Source: CAZYJR01 sp964647905 (GTDB lineage Bacteria; Desulfobacterota; DSM-4660; Desulfatiglandales; HGW-15). Taken from it: a DNA stretch of 64,000 bases. The notes beneath the pieces were generated by a model. It was given only the letters and a program-made list of their open reading frames with translations. It was not told the origin of the DNA and did not search any database. Below, in pieces: positions 1 to 9,066 of this stretch. The stretch's first letter is position 1. Each line of letters opens with the position of its first letter. The position numbers and the translations under genes were made by a program. Location: NCBI GenBank assembly GCA_964647905.1, contig CAZYJR010000018.1, positions 9,122 to 73,121 on the forward strand, written 5' to 3'.

Positions 1-693
1 CAAGCCGCCCGCATCCCCCGCCTTGATCATTCGGGCCAGAGGAGCCGGGCCCAAGGACGCCGCGTCCCTGCGCATCAGTGCATCCGCCACCTCGCCCTGA
101 GCCACCTGCCCGGTGAACCTGAATCCATCCCCGCAGAGCACGGTGGGAACCGCCCGTATGGCCTTTTGTTCGGCCACCTCCTGGAACAGGGCCGCATCCA
201 ACACCCTGACCCGGAGCGCCGGGTTCACCATGGGAAAGGGGGCGATGCGCCTCACCACCTCCGGGCAGTTGGGGCATTGGACCGCCACATAGAGCTCAAT
301 GGTCAAAGGCGCGGAGACCGCCTCGAGGGAGGCCCGGAGTGCGCTCCCCAGCCCCGGGTCCCCTGAGGCGATCCGCCCCAGAAGCTCCAGGAAGGGGTCG
401 AGCTCACGCCCCTCGGGAACGGCGTTGTATTCCCACGCATCCCGGATTCTGAAACCGGGAAGTGAACCGGGCTCCCCGGGCTCTTCGCTCAGTCTCACCG
501 CAGGGGCAAGGCGCACAAGTTCCTTGAGGAACCTTTTCATACGGCCCGACCGCGGGTCCTCAGTCTCCACCAGGCGCAGGTCCACCGGCCCGGCCATGGC
601 CTCGCTCCACCGTCTAATCTCATCGGCCCTTGCACTCAGATCAAGCCCCACGCGCTCCTCCTTGTCAACCACCCCGGAGTGGGCATACAGCAT
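1..693 (-). CDS. Thioredoxin-fold protein resembling the AhpF N-terminal domain (C-terminus beyond window)
   Basis: From an ATG at 693 the complement stays open for 231 codons to the window edge, so the gene is 3'-partial. A CPNC redox pair sits at residues 140-143, followed by an NP turn near 157 and a cis-proline segment AVPTV at 181-185. This order and the surrounding residues match the second thioredoxin fold of the AhpF N-terminal domain, which relays electrons from NADH-flavin to AhpC. Residues 1-110 could be the first, degenerate thioredoxin fold. The start has no strong Shine-Dalgarno; an in-frame GTG at 750 is an alternative. Whether a flavoprotein domain follows cannot be seen. Confident for the fold, less for the exact function. 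Confidence 0.75.
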   Translation of the reverse strand, partial: MLYAHSGVVDKEERVGLDLSARADEIRRWSEAMAGPVDLRLVETEDPRSGRMKRFLKELVRLAPAVRLSEEPGEPGSLPGFRIRDAWEYNAVPEGRELDPFLELLGRIASGDPGLGSALRASLEAVSAPLTIELYVAVQCPNCPEVVRRIAPFPMVNPALRVRVLDAALFQEVAEQKAIRAVPTVLCGDGFRFTGQVAQGEVADALMRRDAASLGPAPLARMIKAGDAGGL

Positions 694-870
694 ATCCGAG
701 ATATCCGTGTATTGACAAGGACCGGTTCCTTCAGGGGTAAAATACAGCACCGGCGGCCGGCGGATACCTGCTTGCCCCCATTTCGGCGGGTGAAAAATCA
801 GGAGATTATAAAGAATTCAGCAGATTCTTCATGGCGCCGGGAACCGGTCCGCCCGGAATGGAGCGGTCTT

Positions 871-3165
871 ATGCTGGCCTTTATGAGACGGTGGATACCG
901 TGGAAGTACTTGGTGCGGAGAGCAGCGCGCGCGTATGGATTCATAGACCCCCTAACCCTTCTGGCATACCTCCGCAGGTTCTCCCAGCCCTCGGAAGTGG
1001 GGGAGCCCATAGAGCTCATTCGCGCGGGGCTGGTATTCCATGCACGTGGACTGATAAACACCAAGGCGATCCAACACAACCTGGACTGGATTTGGCCGCA
1101 TTGGGTGGAGAGGCAGTTCAACCCAGGCGATCCATCCTTCATCCCCCGGGCCTTTTCCATTACCCACGTAAACCTCACCCACCGCAACTGGACCGCGGTA
1201 GGCCGCCCGGATCTGCCCTTGTATCCCATTGTGGATCCGCGCGGATTGGTTACCCCACACTACGACGGTTGGTCGCTGGACGCCTGGATCATTCCGGTCC
1301 AAGGCCCTCCACTATTGCCCTCAAAGCTCCTGGAAGCGGACCAGGCCATGGAGTTGGGAGAGGACCTGAGGGTGCGAACCATATGTACCCGCGGACCTAC
1401 GAGGCTCGAAACCGAGGTGAGCTTGACCGGGGGCGGGGACAATCCCGGCCTGAGTCTCAAGATCTCAGGCACCTGCCCGGAGCGGGGCTGGATAGCGGTC
1501 TCCCTCAGGCCTTACAACCCCGAAGGCGTTCAGTTCATCGAACGGATCCGGTCGCTGCCCGGAGACAGAGGCTGGACTGTGGACCAAGGGCAAGTGGTAC
1601 ACATGGTGGACAAGCCGGAGCGCGTGCTGTTCTCCAACTACAAGGAGGGGGACGTGTACCGAAAGATCGAGACAGGCAGGGACCGAGCAGGGGGGTCGCG
1701 CACCGGAGTGAAGTGCGAGGTGGGCTTGGCGACGGCGGCCGCCTTGTTTCCGATCCCCGGCGGCCAAGAGAGGAGCGTCCGCATCAACGTGCCTCTCCTG
1801 CTCGATGATGCGCCCCGGCCCAAGGGCGTCGAGGTCCATCCCCGGGCCGGCGAGCCGGCCGAGGCCTGGTCCGAATGCCTCTCCGAGGCCCCAAGACTGG
1901 AGATTCCTGACGAGCGGATGCAGTTTCTCTACAACGGGGCCCTTCGCACCCTCCTGCTCCTCACTGCCGGGGACGTGTTCCCGGGCCCATACACGTATCG
2001 TCGCTTCTGGTTCCGAGACGCCGCCCTGATGCTCAACGCCCTGCTCAACGCCGGCTATGTCTCCCGTGTCCGGCGTATACTGGAAACTTTCCCTGAGCGG
2101 CAGAAGCGTTCGGGTTATTTCCAGAGCCAGGAGGGGGAATGGGATTCCAACGGTCAGATCCTTTGGATTTACAGCCGGTTCGAGCAGCTGACCGGGCTCC
2201 CCCCGGAGAGCCGCTGGATGGAGTCCATCCTGAAGGGCGCACGATGGATATTGCGAAAACGAATAAGGACGGGCCGGGACACCCTGCACGAGGGCCTTTT
2301 TCCCCCCGGTTTCAGCGCCGAGCACCTCGGGCCCAACGACTACTACTACTGGGACGCCCTTTGGGGCGCCTCGGGCCTGAAGGGGGCCGCAAGGCTCGCG
2401 GCGGAGTATCACTCCAGGGAGCTGGGGGAGAGCCTCTCCAACGAAGCCCGGGGCTTTCTGAACGCGGTGTTCAGGAGCATAGAGGCCGGCCCGGAACACA
2501 AGAGGACAGGGGGAATCCCGGCCGCTCCCTACCGGAGGATGGACGCGGGTGCGGTGGGCTCCCTGGTGGCGGACTATCCCCTCGCGCTGACCGGACCTGG
2601 AGACCCGCGCGTATTGAGGACAGCGGAGTTCCTCTTGAATAACTGTTTTTACAAGGGCGCATTTTTCCAGGATATGATACACTCGGGCATGAACGCATAC
2701 ATCACCCTGGCCATAGCCCAGACTCTGCTGCGCGCGGGCGACCGGCGGTACGCCGGGCTGGTCCGCCGGGTCGCTGAGCTTGCCTCGCCCACGGGTCAAT
2801 GGCCTGAAGCCATCCATCCTGCGACGGGCGGCGGGTGCATGGGCGACGGCCAGCACGGCTGGGCGGCAGCCGAGTGGCTCCAGATGATCCGCAGCCTCTT
2901 CGTCCAGGAAGAAGAGGATCGCATGGTGATAGGGGCGGGCCTGCTCCCGGAATGGCTCCAGGGGGGCAAGCGGCTCTTCTTCGGGCCGACACTGACTCCC
3001 TACGGCGCTGTCGGGATCCGCCTGGTTCCAAAGGGAGGGGCGTTTATGCTCAACGTTGAGGCCGAGTGGCGGAAGGATCCCCCGGTCCTGGAGGCCAGGG
3101 TGCCGGGACACCGCTCAGTGACCGTGGACCCCCACGGGGGGCAGGTGCTCCTGACAAAGGGATGA
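871..3165 (+). CDS. Amylo-alpha-1,6-glucosidase-like glycoside hydrolase (six-hairpin family)
   Basis: A 764-residue protein if the ATG at 871 (GGAG 8 bases upstream) is used; the frame is open further upstream but that part looks non-coding. The C-terminal half has the conserved blocks of an (alpha/alpha)6 barrel: RFWFRDAALMLNAL near residue 375, WDSNGQILW near 425, YYYWDALWG near 490, and TGQWPEAIHP near 640, whose Glu is a candidate catalytic acid by analogy with GH15/GH133-type enzymes. The N-terminal part is probably a substrate-binding beta domain. No signal peptide is obvious. It is followed after 3 bases by a GT4 glycosyltransferase, so the pair probably acts on one glycan, perhaps a glycogen-like or lipid-linked glucan. 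Substrate is inferred. Confidence 0.8.
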   Translation: MLAFMRRWIPWKYLVRRAARAYGFIDPLTLLAYLRRFSQPSEVGEPIELIRAGLVFHARGLINTKAIQHNLDWIWPHWVERQFNPGDPSFIPRAFSITHVNLTHRNWTAVGRPDLPLYPIVDPRGLVTPHYDGWSLDAWIIPVQGPPLLPSKLLEADQAMELGEDLRVRTICTRGPTRLETEVSLTGGGDNPGLSLKISGTCPERGWIAVSLRPYNPEGVQFIERIRSLPGDRGWTVDQGQVVHMVDKPERVLFSNYKEGDVYRKIETGRDRAGGSRTGVKCEVGLATAAALFPIPGGQERSVRINVPLLLDDAPRPKGVEVHPRAGEPAEAWSECLSEAPRLEIPDERMQFLYNGALRTLLLLTAGDVFPGPYTYRRFWFRDAALMLNALLNAGYVSRVRRILETFPERQKRSGYFQSQEGEWDSNGQILWIYSRFEQLTGLPPESRWMESILKGARWILRKRIRTGRDTLHEGLFPPGFSAEHLGPNDYYYWDALWGASGLKGAARLAAEYHSRELGESLSNEARGFLNAVFRSIEAGPEHKRTGGIPAAPYRRMDAGAVGSLVADYPLALTGPGDPRVLRTAEFLLNNCFYKGAFFQDMIHSGMNAYITLAIAQTLLRAGDRRYAGLVRRVAELASPTGQWPEAIHPATGGGCMGDGQHGWAAAEWLQMIRSLFVQEEEDRMVIGAGLLPEWLQGGKRLFFGPTLTPYGAVGIRLVPKGGAFMLNVEAEWRKDPPVLEARVPGHRSVTVDPHGGQVLLTKG

Positions 3166-3168
3166 GCC

Positions 3169-4473
3169 ATGAACATATGCATGTTCACGAACACATACCT
3201 CCCCCACGTGGGCGGGGTGGCCAGGTCGGTGGTGATGTTCTCCCGGGACCTCGCCGCGCGCGGCAACCGCGTGATGGTGGTGGCGCCCACCTACGCGGGG
3301 TACGAGGAACCCGAGGACGGTGCCGTGGAAGTACTCCGCGTACCAGCAATCCAGAACTTCAATGGAAGCGACTTCTCCGTGCGCATAGCCCTGCCCTTCG
3401 TAATCGACGAGGCCATCGACCGTTTCGGCCCCGACCTGATACACAGCCATCACCCTTTCCTCCTCGGGGATGCGGCCCTCCGGGCGGCGCGCCGCCGGGG
3501 CCTCCCCCTGATCTTAACCCACCACACGCTGTACGAGCGCTACACCCACTATGTGCCGCTGGACTCGCCGGCCATGAAACGCTTCGTGATCAACCTCTCC
3601 ACCCGGTACGCCAACCTGTGCAACGCGGTGGTGGCACCCAGCCTGAGCGTGGCGCGCCTCCTCCGCGAGCGGGGGGTGCGGGGTATCATAAGGGAGATCC
3701 CCACCGGCGTGGACCTGAAATTCTTTCAGCAGGGCCGGGGCGAAGTCTTCAGGCGTGAACACGGGATCCCGGAGGAAGCGCCTGTCATGGGCCACGTGGG
3801 CCGGCTGGCCCCTGAAAAGAACCTGGAGTACCTGGCCCTGGCCGCGGCCGAATGCTTGAAGGAGAAGCCTGATGCCTGGTTCGTGGTGATCGGAGACGGC
3901 CCCAGCCGAACCTCCATGGAAGAGGTTTTCAGGGAGAGAGGAGTCTCCGGCCGCTTTGCCGCACCCGGGTCCAAGAGCGGGCAGGACCTGGCCGATGCTT
4001 ATTCAGCCATGGATTTGTTCGTTTTTTCATCCACTTCCGAGACGCAGGGAATGGTCCTGGCAGAGGCGATGGCGACCGGGACACCGGTGGTGGCGCTGGA
4101 CGCCTCAGGGACCCGCGAAGTGGTGGAGGACGGCGTGAACGGCCGCCTCTTGCCCGAGAACACCTCGGAAGACGACTTCGCCCGCGCGGCCCTGGGGGTC
4201 TTGGCCGACCCGGAAGCGTTGCAGAAAATGGGGCTCCGGGCCCTGGAAGCGGCCCGGGCCTTGTCCCGCGAGAGGTGTGCGGAACGCATGGAATCCCTTT
4301 ACGAGGAGGTTTTGACGGAGCCCCAAGAGAAGACCGGCGGGCCGATCGAGTCCCTGGATCCGTGGGACTCCCTGCTGGGGGCCCTGAGGGCGGAGTGGGA
4401 GCTGATCTCGGGCAAGGCCGGGGCCGCCGTTTATTCCCTCACCCACGGCGAGGACCAGCCCGATCCCCGATGA
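3169..4473 (+). CDS. Glycosyltransferase family 4 (GT-B fold)
   Basis: A 434-residue protein with the GT-B N-terminal start (NICMFTNTYLPHVGG) and the acceptor-side HSHHPF motif near residue 90. The C-terminal nucleotide-sugar domain has GHVGRLAPEKN near 208 and the EX7E retaining signature (SETQGMVLAEAMATG, near 285-300). The closest families are diacylglycerol glucosyltransferases and mannosyltransferases; the donor is probably a nucleotide sugar and the acceptor is unknown. No transmembrane segment is seen, so it is cytoplasmic or peripheral. It starts 3 bases after the glycoside hydrolase stop, indicating an operon. Confidence 0.85.
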   Translation: MNICMFTNTYLPHVGGVARSVVMFSRDLAARGNRVMVVAPTYAGYEEPEDGAVEVLRVPAIQNFNGSDFSVRIALPFVIDEAIDRFGPDLIHSHHPFLLGDAALRAARRRGLPLILTHHTLYERYTHYVPLDSPAMKRFVINLSTRYANLCNAVVAPSLSVARLLRERGVRGIIREIPTGVDLKFFQQGRGEVFRREHGIPEEAPVMGHVGRLAPEKNLEYLALAAAECLKEKPDAWFVVIGDGPSRTSMEEVFRERGVSGRFAAPGSKSGQDLADAYSAMDLFVFSSTSETQGMVLAEAMATGTPVVALDASGTREVVEDGVNGRLLPENTSEDDFARAALGVLADPEALQKMGLRALEAARALSRERCAERMESLYEEVLTEPQEKTGGPIESLDPWDSLLGALRAEWELISGKAGAAVYSLTHGEDQPDPR

Positions 4474-4569
4474 GGCCCGCCCCGGTTACCCCTTGCCGCT
4501 CGCGCTGGAATGCTGTATCCTGTTTTGAACCGTGTAGAGGCCTTCCGATACCCTGCTTCATCGAGGACC

Positions 4570-5700
4570 ATGGTCGATCAATACACCAATCAAACCCCGA
4601 GCGGGCGCTGTTCTCACCGGCAGCCGGACCCCGCCGGCCCGGGCGGTGAAAAGAGAAACCCCCCGGAAATATTGGCCGTGATTCACGACGCCCTGGACTC
4701 GGCGGCCAGCGCCGTCATGATAGCGGACTCCGAGGACCGGGTCACCTACGTCAACCGGGCCTTCATGCGCATCTTCAAATTGCCCGAATGCGAGCACGTG
4801 ATAGGCACACCCGCAGCCCTTTGTTTTCCGGAGGACGGCTCGGGCACCTTGGCCGAGCTCGGGCGCTTGGTGGGCTTTCAGCCCGACCGCACTCTGGAAA
4901 TGGCTGTTCGGCGAATGGACGGGACCACCTTCCCGGCCCAAGTCACCGTCTCCGCGGTCACAAACGAGCAGGGGCTGACCGTAGGCCACATGGCCTCGTT
5001 CATCGACATAACCGAGCGACACCGCGCGAGGAAGGAGATCCGCCTGCTCAGAGCCAAGCTGCTGGAGACCGAGGAGCGCGAGCGCAAACGAGTGGCCAGG
5101 GATATACACGATGTGATCGGATCCAGCCTCACTGCGGTCAAGTACACCCTGGAGCAGGCCCGCAAACTGGTGGGTGAGGCCGAGACGTCCGCTGCCGGCG
5201 ACGCCTTGGACAAGGCCCTGTCCATGATAAGGGAGACCGTTAGCGAGACAAAACGCATTTACCGCAACCTGCGCCCGCCGATGCTCGACGACCTGGGAAT
5301 CGGGGCCACCGTCACTTGGTTCTGCAGGGAGTTCAACGAGGTCTACCAGGGAATCGAGGTGGAGACAGAGGTCAAGGTGCCCGAGGAACGAGTATCCGAG
5401 TCACTCAAGACGGTCATATACCGGATACTGAGAGAAGCCATGAACAACACCGCCAAGCACAGCGGAGCCCGTCTTGTACGTGTGGGACTCCGCGGGATCG
5501 ACGGTCGCCTGGAGCTCATGGTGGAGGACGACGGCAAGGGCTTTGATCCCCGATCCGCCCTGGAGGGCGTAAGGCGGGAAGATCGGGGAACCGGCCTGGC
5601 TGGAATGAAAGAGCGGGTGGAAATCTCCGGCGGCGTCTTCCATATTCGCTCCGCACCGGGCCGGGGCGCCGCGGTCTGCGCCAGTTGGCCCTTGTCATGA
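4570..5700 (+). CDS. PAS-domain sensor histidine kinase, NarL-partner type (HisKA_3)
   Basis: About 376 residues from the ATG at 4570; an ATG at 4510 in frame is an alternative. A PAS domain runs from about residue 35 to 150. A helical dimerisation segment follows with the phosphoacceptor motif ERKRVARDIHDVIGSSLT (His near 180), and a HATPase_c domain with the N box (ILREAMNNTAKHS) and G box (VEDDGKGFD, GTGLAGMKERV) completes it. There is no transmembrane helix, so it senses a cytoplasmic signal. The likely partner is the LuxR/NarL response regulator encoded convergently at 5695-6357; the two stop codons lie on opposite strands of one TCATGA palindrome. Confidence 0.9.
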   Translation: MVDQYTNQTPSGRCSHRQPDPAGPGGEKRNPPEILAVIHDALDSAASAVMIADSEDRVTYVNRAFMRIFKLPECEHVIGTPAALCFPEDGSGTLAELGRLVGFQPDRTLEMAVRRMDGTTFPAQVTVSAVTNEQGLTVGHMASFIDITERHRARKEIRLLRAKLLETEERERKRVARDIHDVIGSSLTAVKYTLEQARKLVGEAETSAAGDALDKALSMIRETVSETKRIYRNLRPPMLDDLGIGATVTWFCREFNEVYQGIEVETEVKVPEERVSESLKTVIYRILREAMNNTAKHSGARLVRVGLRGIDGRLELMVEDDGKGFDPRSALEGVRREDRGTGLAGMKERVEISGGVFHIRSAPGRGAAVCASWPLS

Positions 5701-6357
5701 TTTCACCACCAAGCCCCTCTCTATGGCATAGGCGGTAAGAGCGGAAGCAGTGTGGAGATCGAGCTTGCTCATTATATTGCTCCTGTGTTTCTCCACCGTC
5801 TTTGCGCTGATGCAAAGTATGTCCGCTATCTCGTGGTTCTTGTATCCCTCTCCGACAAGCTTCAAGACCTCCTTCTCCCTGTGAGTGATCCTGTCCCAGG
5901 GTGAATCCCCCCTGGGCGCCTTCCGCTCATTCAGGTACGCCTCCAGGACCTTCTCCGAGATTCCCGGACTCAGGTACGTCTTGCCCGTGAGCACGCTCCT
6001 TATGGCCACCAGGAGTTCGTCCTGGCCCGCGTCCTTGAGGCAGTAACCGTCCGCCCCGGCCCTGAACGCCTCCAAGACATACTCATCGGACTCATGAACC
6101 GTGAGGGTAAGCACTCTAACTTCTTCGAAACGGCGCTTGACCTCCCTGAGGACCGAGATCCCGCTCATCTTGGGAAGGCCCAAATCCAGGAGCAGTAGAT
6201 CGGGTTCCAGGTTCTCCACCTCGCGGACCGCCTCCAGCCCGTCCGCAGCCTCGCCTATCACCCGGAGCTCCTCCACGGAAGACAAGAGGGATTTCAATCC
6301 TTCGAGCAGGATCTTCTGGTTTTCGGCTATCACAATGGTCTTTTTCTCATCAGACAT
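5695..6357 (-). CDS. NarL/FixJ-family response regulator (receiver + LuxR HTH)
   Basis: The ATG at 6357 opens a 220-residue protein starting MSDEKKTIVIAEN. The receiver has the acidic pocket (Glu-Asn in place of the usual Asp pair), the phosphorylation Asp in LLLLDLGLPKMSG, the Thr in LTLTVH and the Lys in CLKDA. The C-terminal GerE/LuxR helix-turn-helix reads LTHREKEVLKLVGEG and ISAKTVEKHRSNIMSKL. It converges with, and overlaps by 3 bases of stop codon, the PAS histidine kinase gene, which is its probable kinase. The targets are unknown. The frame stays open upstream of the chosen start, but the composition there is not protein-like. Confidence 0.9.
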   Translation of the reverse strand: MSDEKKTIVIAENQKILLEGLKSLLSSVEELRVIGEAADGLEAVREVENLEPDLLLLDLGLPKMSGISVLREVKRRFEEVRVLTLTVHESDEYVLEAFRAGADGYCLKDAGQDELLVAIRSVLTGKTYLSPGISEKVLEAYLNERKAPRGDSPWDRITHREKEVLKLVGEGYKNHEIADILCISAKTVEKHRSNIMSKLDLHTASALTAYAIERGLVVKS

Positions 6358-6549
6358 GGCTCCCCCTGGGACAGGGCTCGACTCCCCCTCTCGAGAACGG
6401 GGCAAAAGGGATCCACGGGGTGGGTCCACGATATGGAAGATTACAGGATCGACCCCATATACCACGGCCCAAGGGCATAGTAAAGAAATGTTTGGTGTAA
6501 TCCGAATTATCCCGGGAGCTTCGGTCCGGGGCTCATCAGGTTGGAAGAG

Positions 6550-6933
6550 ATGTTCTCCACTCTCATTGTAGAAGACCACAGCCCCTTCAGGCGGTTGTTG
6601 CTGGATGTGCTGGGGGTGCGCGTGCCCTCTCTCTCCCTCAGGGCGGTTTCCACCGGCGAGGCTGCAATCGCCGAGATACGCAGGCGGCCGCCCAACTTGG
6701 TCATAACGGATCTCAGGCTTCCGGGCCTGAGCGGCCTGAGCCTGAGCCGGGAGATAAAGTCCGAATACCCGGAGACCAGGTTGATCATCTTCACCGGGAA
6801 CGATCTCCCGGAATACAGGGCGGCCGCCCGTCGGCTCGGGGCCGAGCACTTCCTTTCAAAGGAGACCAGCAGCCTGGATGAACTGGTGGAGGTGGTGGAA
6901 TCGATAGCCGGCCGCCCGACCGAGGATGAGTAG
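6550..6933 (+). CDS. Stand-alone receiver (CheY-like) response regulator
   Basis: About 127 residues forming only a receiver domain: FSTLIVEDHSP at the N-terminus (Glu-Asp pocket), phospho-Asp in LVITDLRLPG, Thr in IIFTGND and Lys in HFLSKET. No output domain follows. It is divergent from the NarL-type regulator and may act as a phosphate sink or feed into the same kinase; that is inference. The ATG at 6550 matches the usual beginning of beta-strand 1. A TTG at 6541 in the same frame is possible. Confidence 0.85.
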   Translation: MFSTLIVEDHSPFRRLLLDVLGVRVPSLSLRAVSTGEAAIAEIRRRPPNLVITDLRLPGLSGLSLSREIKSEYPETRLIIFTGNDLPEYRAAARRLGAEHFLSKETSSLDELVEVVESIAGRPTEDE

Positions 6934-6942
6934 TGGCCGGCA

Positions 6943-7254
6943 TCATCCGGTCTGCTTGCTGTAGTCTGCGCTGGGAATGAAGATCCGCACGGTCACGGGC
7001 TCGGCCAGATGAGGGGCGAGCTGCTTTTCCAAGTCCTTCCAGTCCTCTCCCTCGTACCAGGTCTTCCAGTCCTCTACGCTGGACCAGAGGGAAATCACCA
7101 GCAAGTCCCTGTAATCCTCGGCGTTGATCACGGTCTCGCCCCCGATGTAACCCCTCTGGCGAAGGGCCTTGATTCGAAGGTCCTCGATGATCTTGAGGAT
7201 CTCAGGGGTGACGGGCTCCTTGAACTTACGCTCGATCAGGATCTTCGTACTCAT
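6943..7254 (-). CDS. Antibiotic biosynthesis monooxygenase (ABM)-domain protein
   Basis: A 103-residue ferredoxin-like-fold protein. Landmarks are the opening strand MSTKILIERKF, a helix (ILKIIEDLRIKALRQRGYIGGETV), and LLVISLWSSVEDWKTWYEGEDW, the usual ABM pattern of a strand followed by a tryptophan-rich segment. The family includes small dimeric monooxygenases, haem-degrading enzymes and many uncharacterised members. The start is set by a strong AAGGAGGT, 5 bases before the ATG. It runs tail-to-tail with the receiver gene, 9 bases away. The specific function is not known. Confidence 0.8.
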   Translation of the reverse strand: MSTKILIERKFKEPVTPEILKIIEDLRIKALRQRGYIGGETVINAEDYRDLLVISLWSSVEDWKTWYEGEDWKDLEKQLAPHLAEPVTVRIFIPSADYSKQTG

Positions 7255-7382
7255 TGGCCACCTCCTTCCCGTGAGTCAAACAGGTTAAAGCCGAGCGGTA
7301 CACTATGAAATGTTAGGCCAATATCGGGGCAGTGTCAATGACAACCGGCTGAGGCAAATCGCAGGCGCAATTCGAATTGGGG

Positions 7383-7412
7383 TTGATACCCCGGGAGGTC
7401 TTGGCTTAGGAT
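7383..7412 (+). promoter_or_regulatory. Candidate sigma-70 promoter for the LysM transglycosylase gene
   Basis: TTGATA at 7383-7388 and TAGGAT at 7407-7412 are separated by 18 bases. The ATG at 7411 falls inside this -10 box, which favours the downstream ATG at 7477 as the true start. Confidence 0.4.
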
Positions 7413-7476
7413 GACGGACGGAGAGACGTCGAGTAAGGGCAAGCCAACCCTTTCCTGCTTCAGGAGCCGAGCCGGT

Positions 7477-8586
7477 ATGATCCCACGACAGTGTTCCGCG
7501 GTTCTTTTCCCCATCGCCGCCGCCCTGGCCATCTCCCTGTCTTACGGCTCGGCCGACCCATCCGGGATCCCGGCGGAGTCTTCCGTGCCCGTGGTAAGGG
7601 AGTTCCCGCTTCCCGAATCCCTGAGCCTTTGCGGGGAAGAAATGCCTTTAGAGCGCCGCAGCGTGCGCGAGATGCTGGATCGCGAGTTGACCATAGCCGT
7701 GTGGGACAGGGCCCAGGTCTTTATGTGGCTCAAGCGCTCGGGCCGTTACTTCCCGTATATAGAGAAGCGGCTGGCCGAAGAGGGTATGCCGCAGGACCTG
7801 AAGTACCTGGCTGTGGCGGAGAGCGCCCTGATAACCCATATCCGCTCCCCGCGCGGTGCCATGGGGCCCTGGCAGTTCATGCCTCGAACCGGCCGGGAAA
7901 TCGGGCTCAGGAAGGACCACAGACTGGACGAACGTAAGGACTTCAAGAAGGCCACGGACGCCGCCCTTTCCTATCTAAAGCGGCTCTACGAGTCGTTAGG
8001 GAGCTGGACCCTGGCCATGGCCGCTTACAACTGCGGGGATTCGCGCCTCAGAAACGAGATCAAGCTCCAACGCGTCAAGGACTTTTACCGGCTGAATCTC
8101 CCCCTGGAGACCGAGAGGTACATCTTCCGCATCGCCTCCGTAAAGCTCATAATGGAAGCCCCCTCCCGATACGGCTACCAACTCCCACCGCACCGGGTGT
8201 ACCGCCCCCTGCCCTGCGACAGCAAGGAGGTGAGCGTACCGGGTTTGATCCCCATTGTGGATCTGGCCGAGGCGCTGGGTACGGACTTCAAGACAATAAA
8301 GGAACTGAACCCCCACATACTGGGGGAATATTTGCCGGCAGGCAAGTACCGGGTGAATGTTCCCGCGGGACGCGGCCCGGAGCTGGCCCGGGCCATCCAG
8401 CGGCTCGGGACAACGATCGCCCGGACCGGCGGGGCGATAACCGCCCACGTTTACGTGGTGCAGCCCGGGGACACGCTAATTCACATATCCCGGCGCTCGG
8501 GGGTCCCGGTTGAGACCATCCGGCGATTGAACGACCTTAAGGGCTCCCTGATAATGGTGGGACAGAGGCTGAGGCTGAGGCCATAG
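7477..8586 (+). CDS. Membrane-bound lytic murein transglycosylase D-like protein with C-terminal LysM
   Basis: From the ATG at 7477 (AGGAG about 10 bases upstream) the 369-residue protein begins with a signal peptide (IPRQCSAVLFPIAAALAI). The SLT domain carries the catalytic Glu in VAESAL, the GPWQFMP motif, and the late AYNCGDSRL motif. A LysM domain (VYVVQPGDTLIHISRRSGV) ends the protein near residues 325-368. The family cleaves the MurNAc-GlcNAc bond of peptidoglycan in the periplasm. A longer form from an ATG at 7411 would bury the signal peptide. A larger paralogue is at 52470. Confidence 0.88.
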   Translation: MIPRQCSAVLFPIAAALAISLSYGSADPSGIPAESSVPVVREFPLPESLSLCGEEMPLERRSVREMLDRELTIAVWDRAQVFMWLKRSGRYFPYIEKRLAEEGMPQDLKYLAVAESALITHIRSPRGAMGPWQFMPRTGREIGLRKDHRLDERKDFKKATDAALSYLKRLYESLGSWTLAMAAYNCGDSRLRNEIKLQRVKDFYRLNLPLETERYIFRIASVKLIMEAPSRYGYQLPPHRVYRPLPCDSKEVSVPGLIPIVDLAEALGTDFKTIKELNPHILGEYLPAGKYRVNVPAGRGPELARAIQRLGTTIARTGGAITAHVYVVQPGDTLIHISRRSGVPVETIRRLNDLKGSLIMVGQRLRLRP

Positions 8587-8638
8587 GATACCGGGCGCCG
8601 CTCCACCCCCGAAGCGGGCAAGGACTGAGAGGAGAAGG

Positions 8639-9055
8639 ATGAAGAGTCACAGAAAGGAGCTTTGGTTCAACGTACCCACCAGGCGGGCGTTCATCAACAT
8701 CACTCCCCAGGTGGAGGAATGCCTGAGGGACAGCGGTGTCAGGGAGGGCTTGATACTGGTGAACGCAATGCACATCACCGCGTCCGTCTTCATCAATGAC
8801 GACGAGTCGGGGCTGCACCAGGACTATGACGAGTGGCTGGAGCGCATTGCGCCGCACGAGCCGGTGGAGGCCTACCGCCACAACGTGGGCGAGGACAACG
8901 CCGACGCCCACATGAAGCGGCAGATAATGGGACGAGAAGTGGTGGTGGCCGTAACCGAGGGCAGGCTGGACTTCGGCACGTGGGAGAGGATCTTCTACGG
9001 CGAGTTCGACGGCCGCAGGAAAAAGAGGGTCCTGGTCAAGATCATCGGGGAGTAG
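8639..9055 (+). CDS. yjbQ: YjbQ/UPF0047 family protein (secondary thiamine-phosphate synthase-type)
   Basis: A 138-residue protein covering the whole family: FINITPQVEECLRDSG, GLILVNAMHITASVFIND (with the conserved His), the HNVGEDNADAHMKRQIMG signature near residue 80-97, and the ending FYGEFDGRRKKRVLVKIIGE. Family members have been linked to thiamine-phosphate synthase activity, but the physiological role is not settled. GAGAGGAGAAGG immediately precedes the ATG. Its last 90 coding bases and stop are repeated at 22562-22659, marking the edge of an inserted island. In the second copy the ending reads KTIGE rather than KIIGE. Confidence 0.9.
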   Translation: MKSHRKELWFNVPTRRAFINITPQVEECLRDSGVREGLILVNAMHITASVFINDDESGLHQDYDEWLERIAPHEPVEAYRHNVGEDNADAHMKRQIMGREVVVAVTEGRLDFGTWERIFYGEFDGRRKKRVLVKIIGE

Positions 9056-9063
9056 GGGGGCAG
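8966..9063 (+). repeat. Left 98-bp direct repeat (yjbQ 3' end), putative attL
   Basis: Bases 8966-9063 match 22562-22659 at 97 of 98 positions; the mismatch is T at 9042 against C at 22638. The match begins in the yjbQ codons for LDFGTW and runs 8 bases past the stop, through a GGGGGGCAG. Outside these limits the flanks differ. The intact gene ends in this copy. Confidence 0.95.
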
Positions 9064-9066
9064 AGG

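Noticed and set aside
1465..3111. A long open frame of about 548 codons opposite the glycoside hydrolase gene
   Set aside because: It is the antisense shadow of a GC-rich gene with clear enzyme motifs; the antisense protein has no recognised domain or ribosome-binding site.
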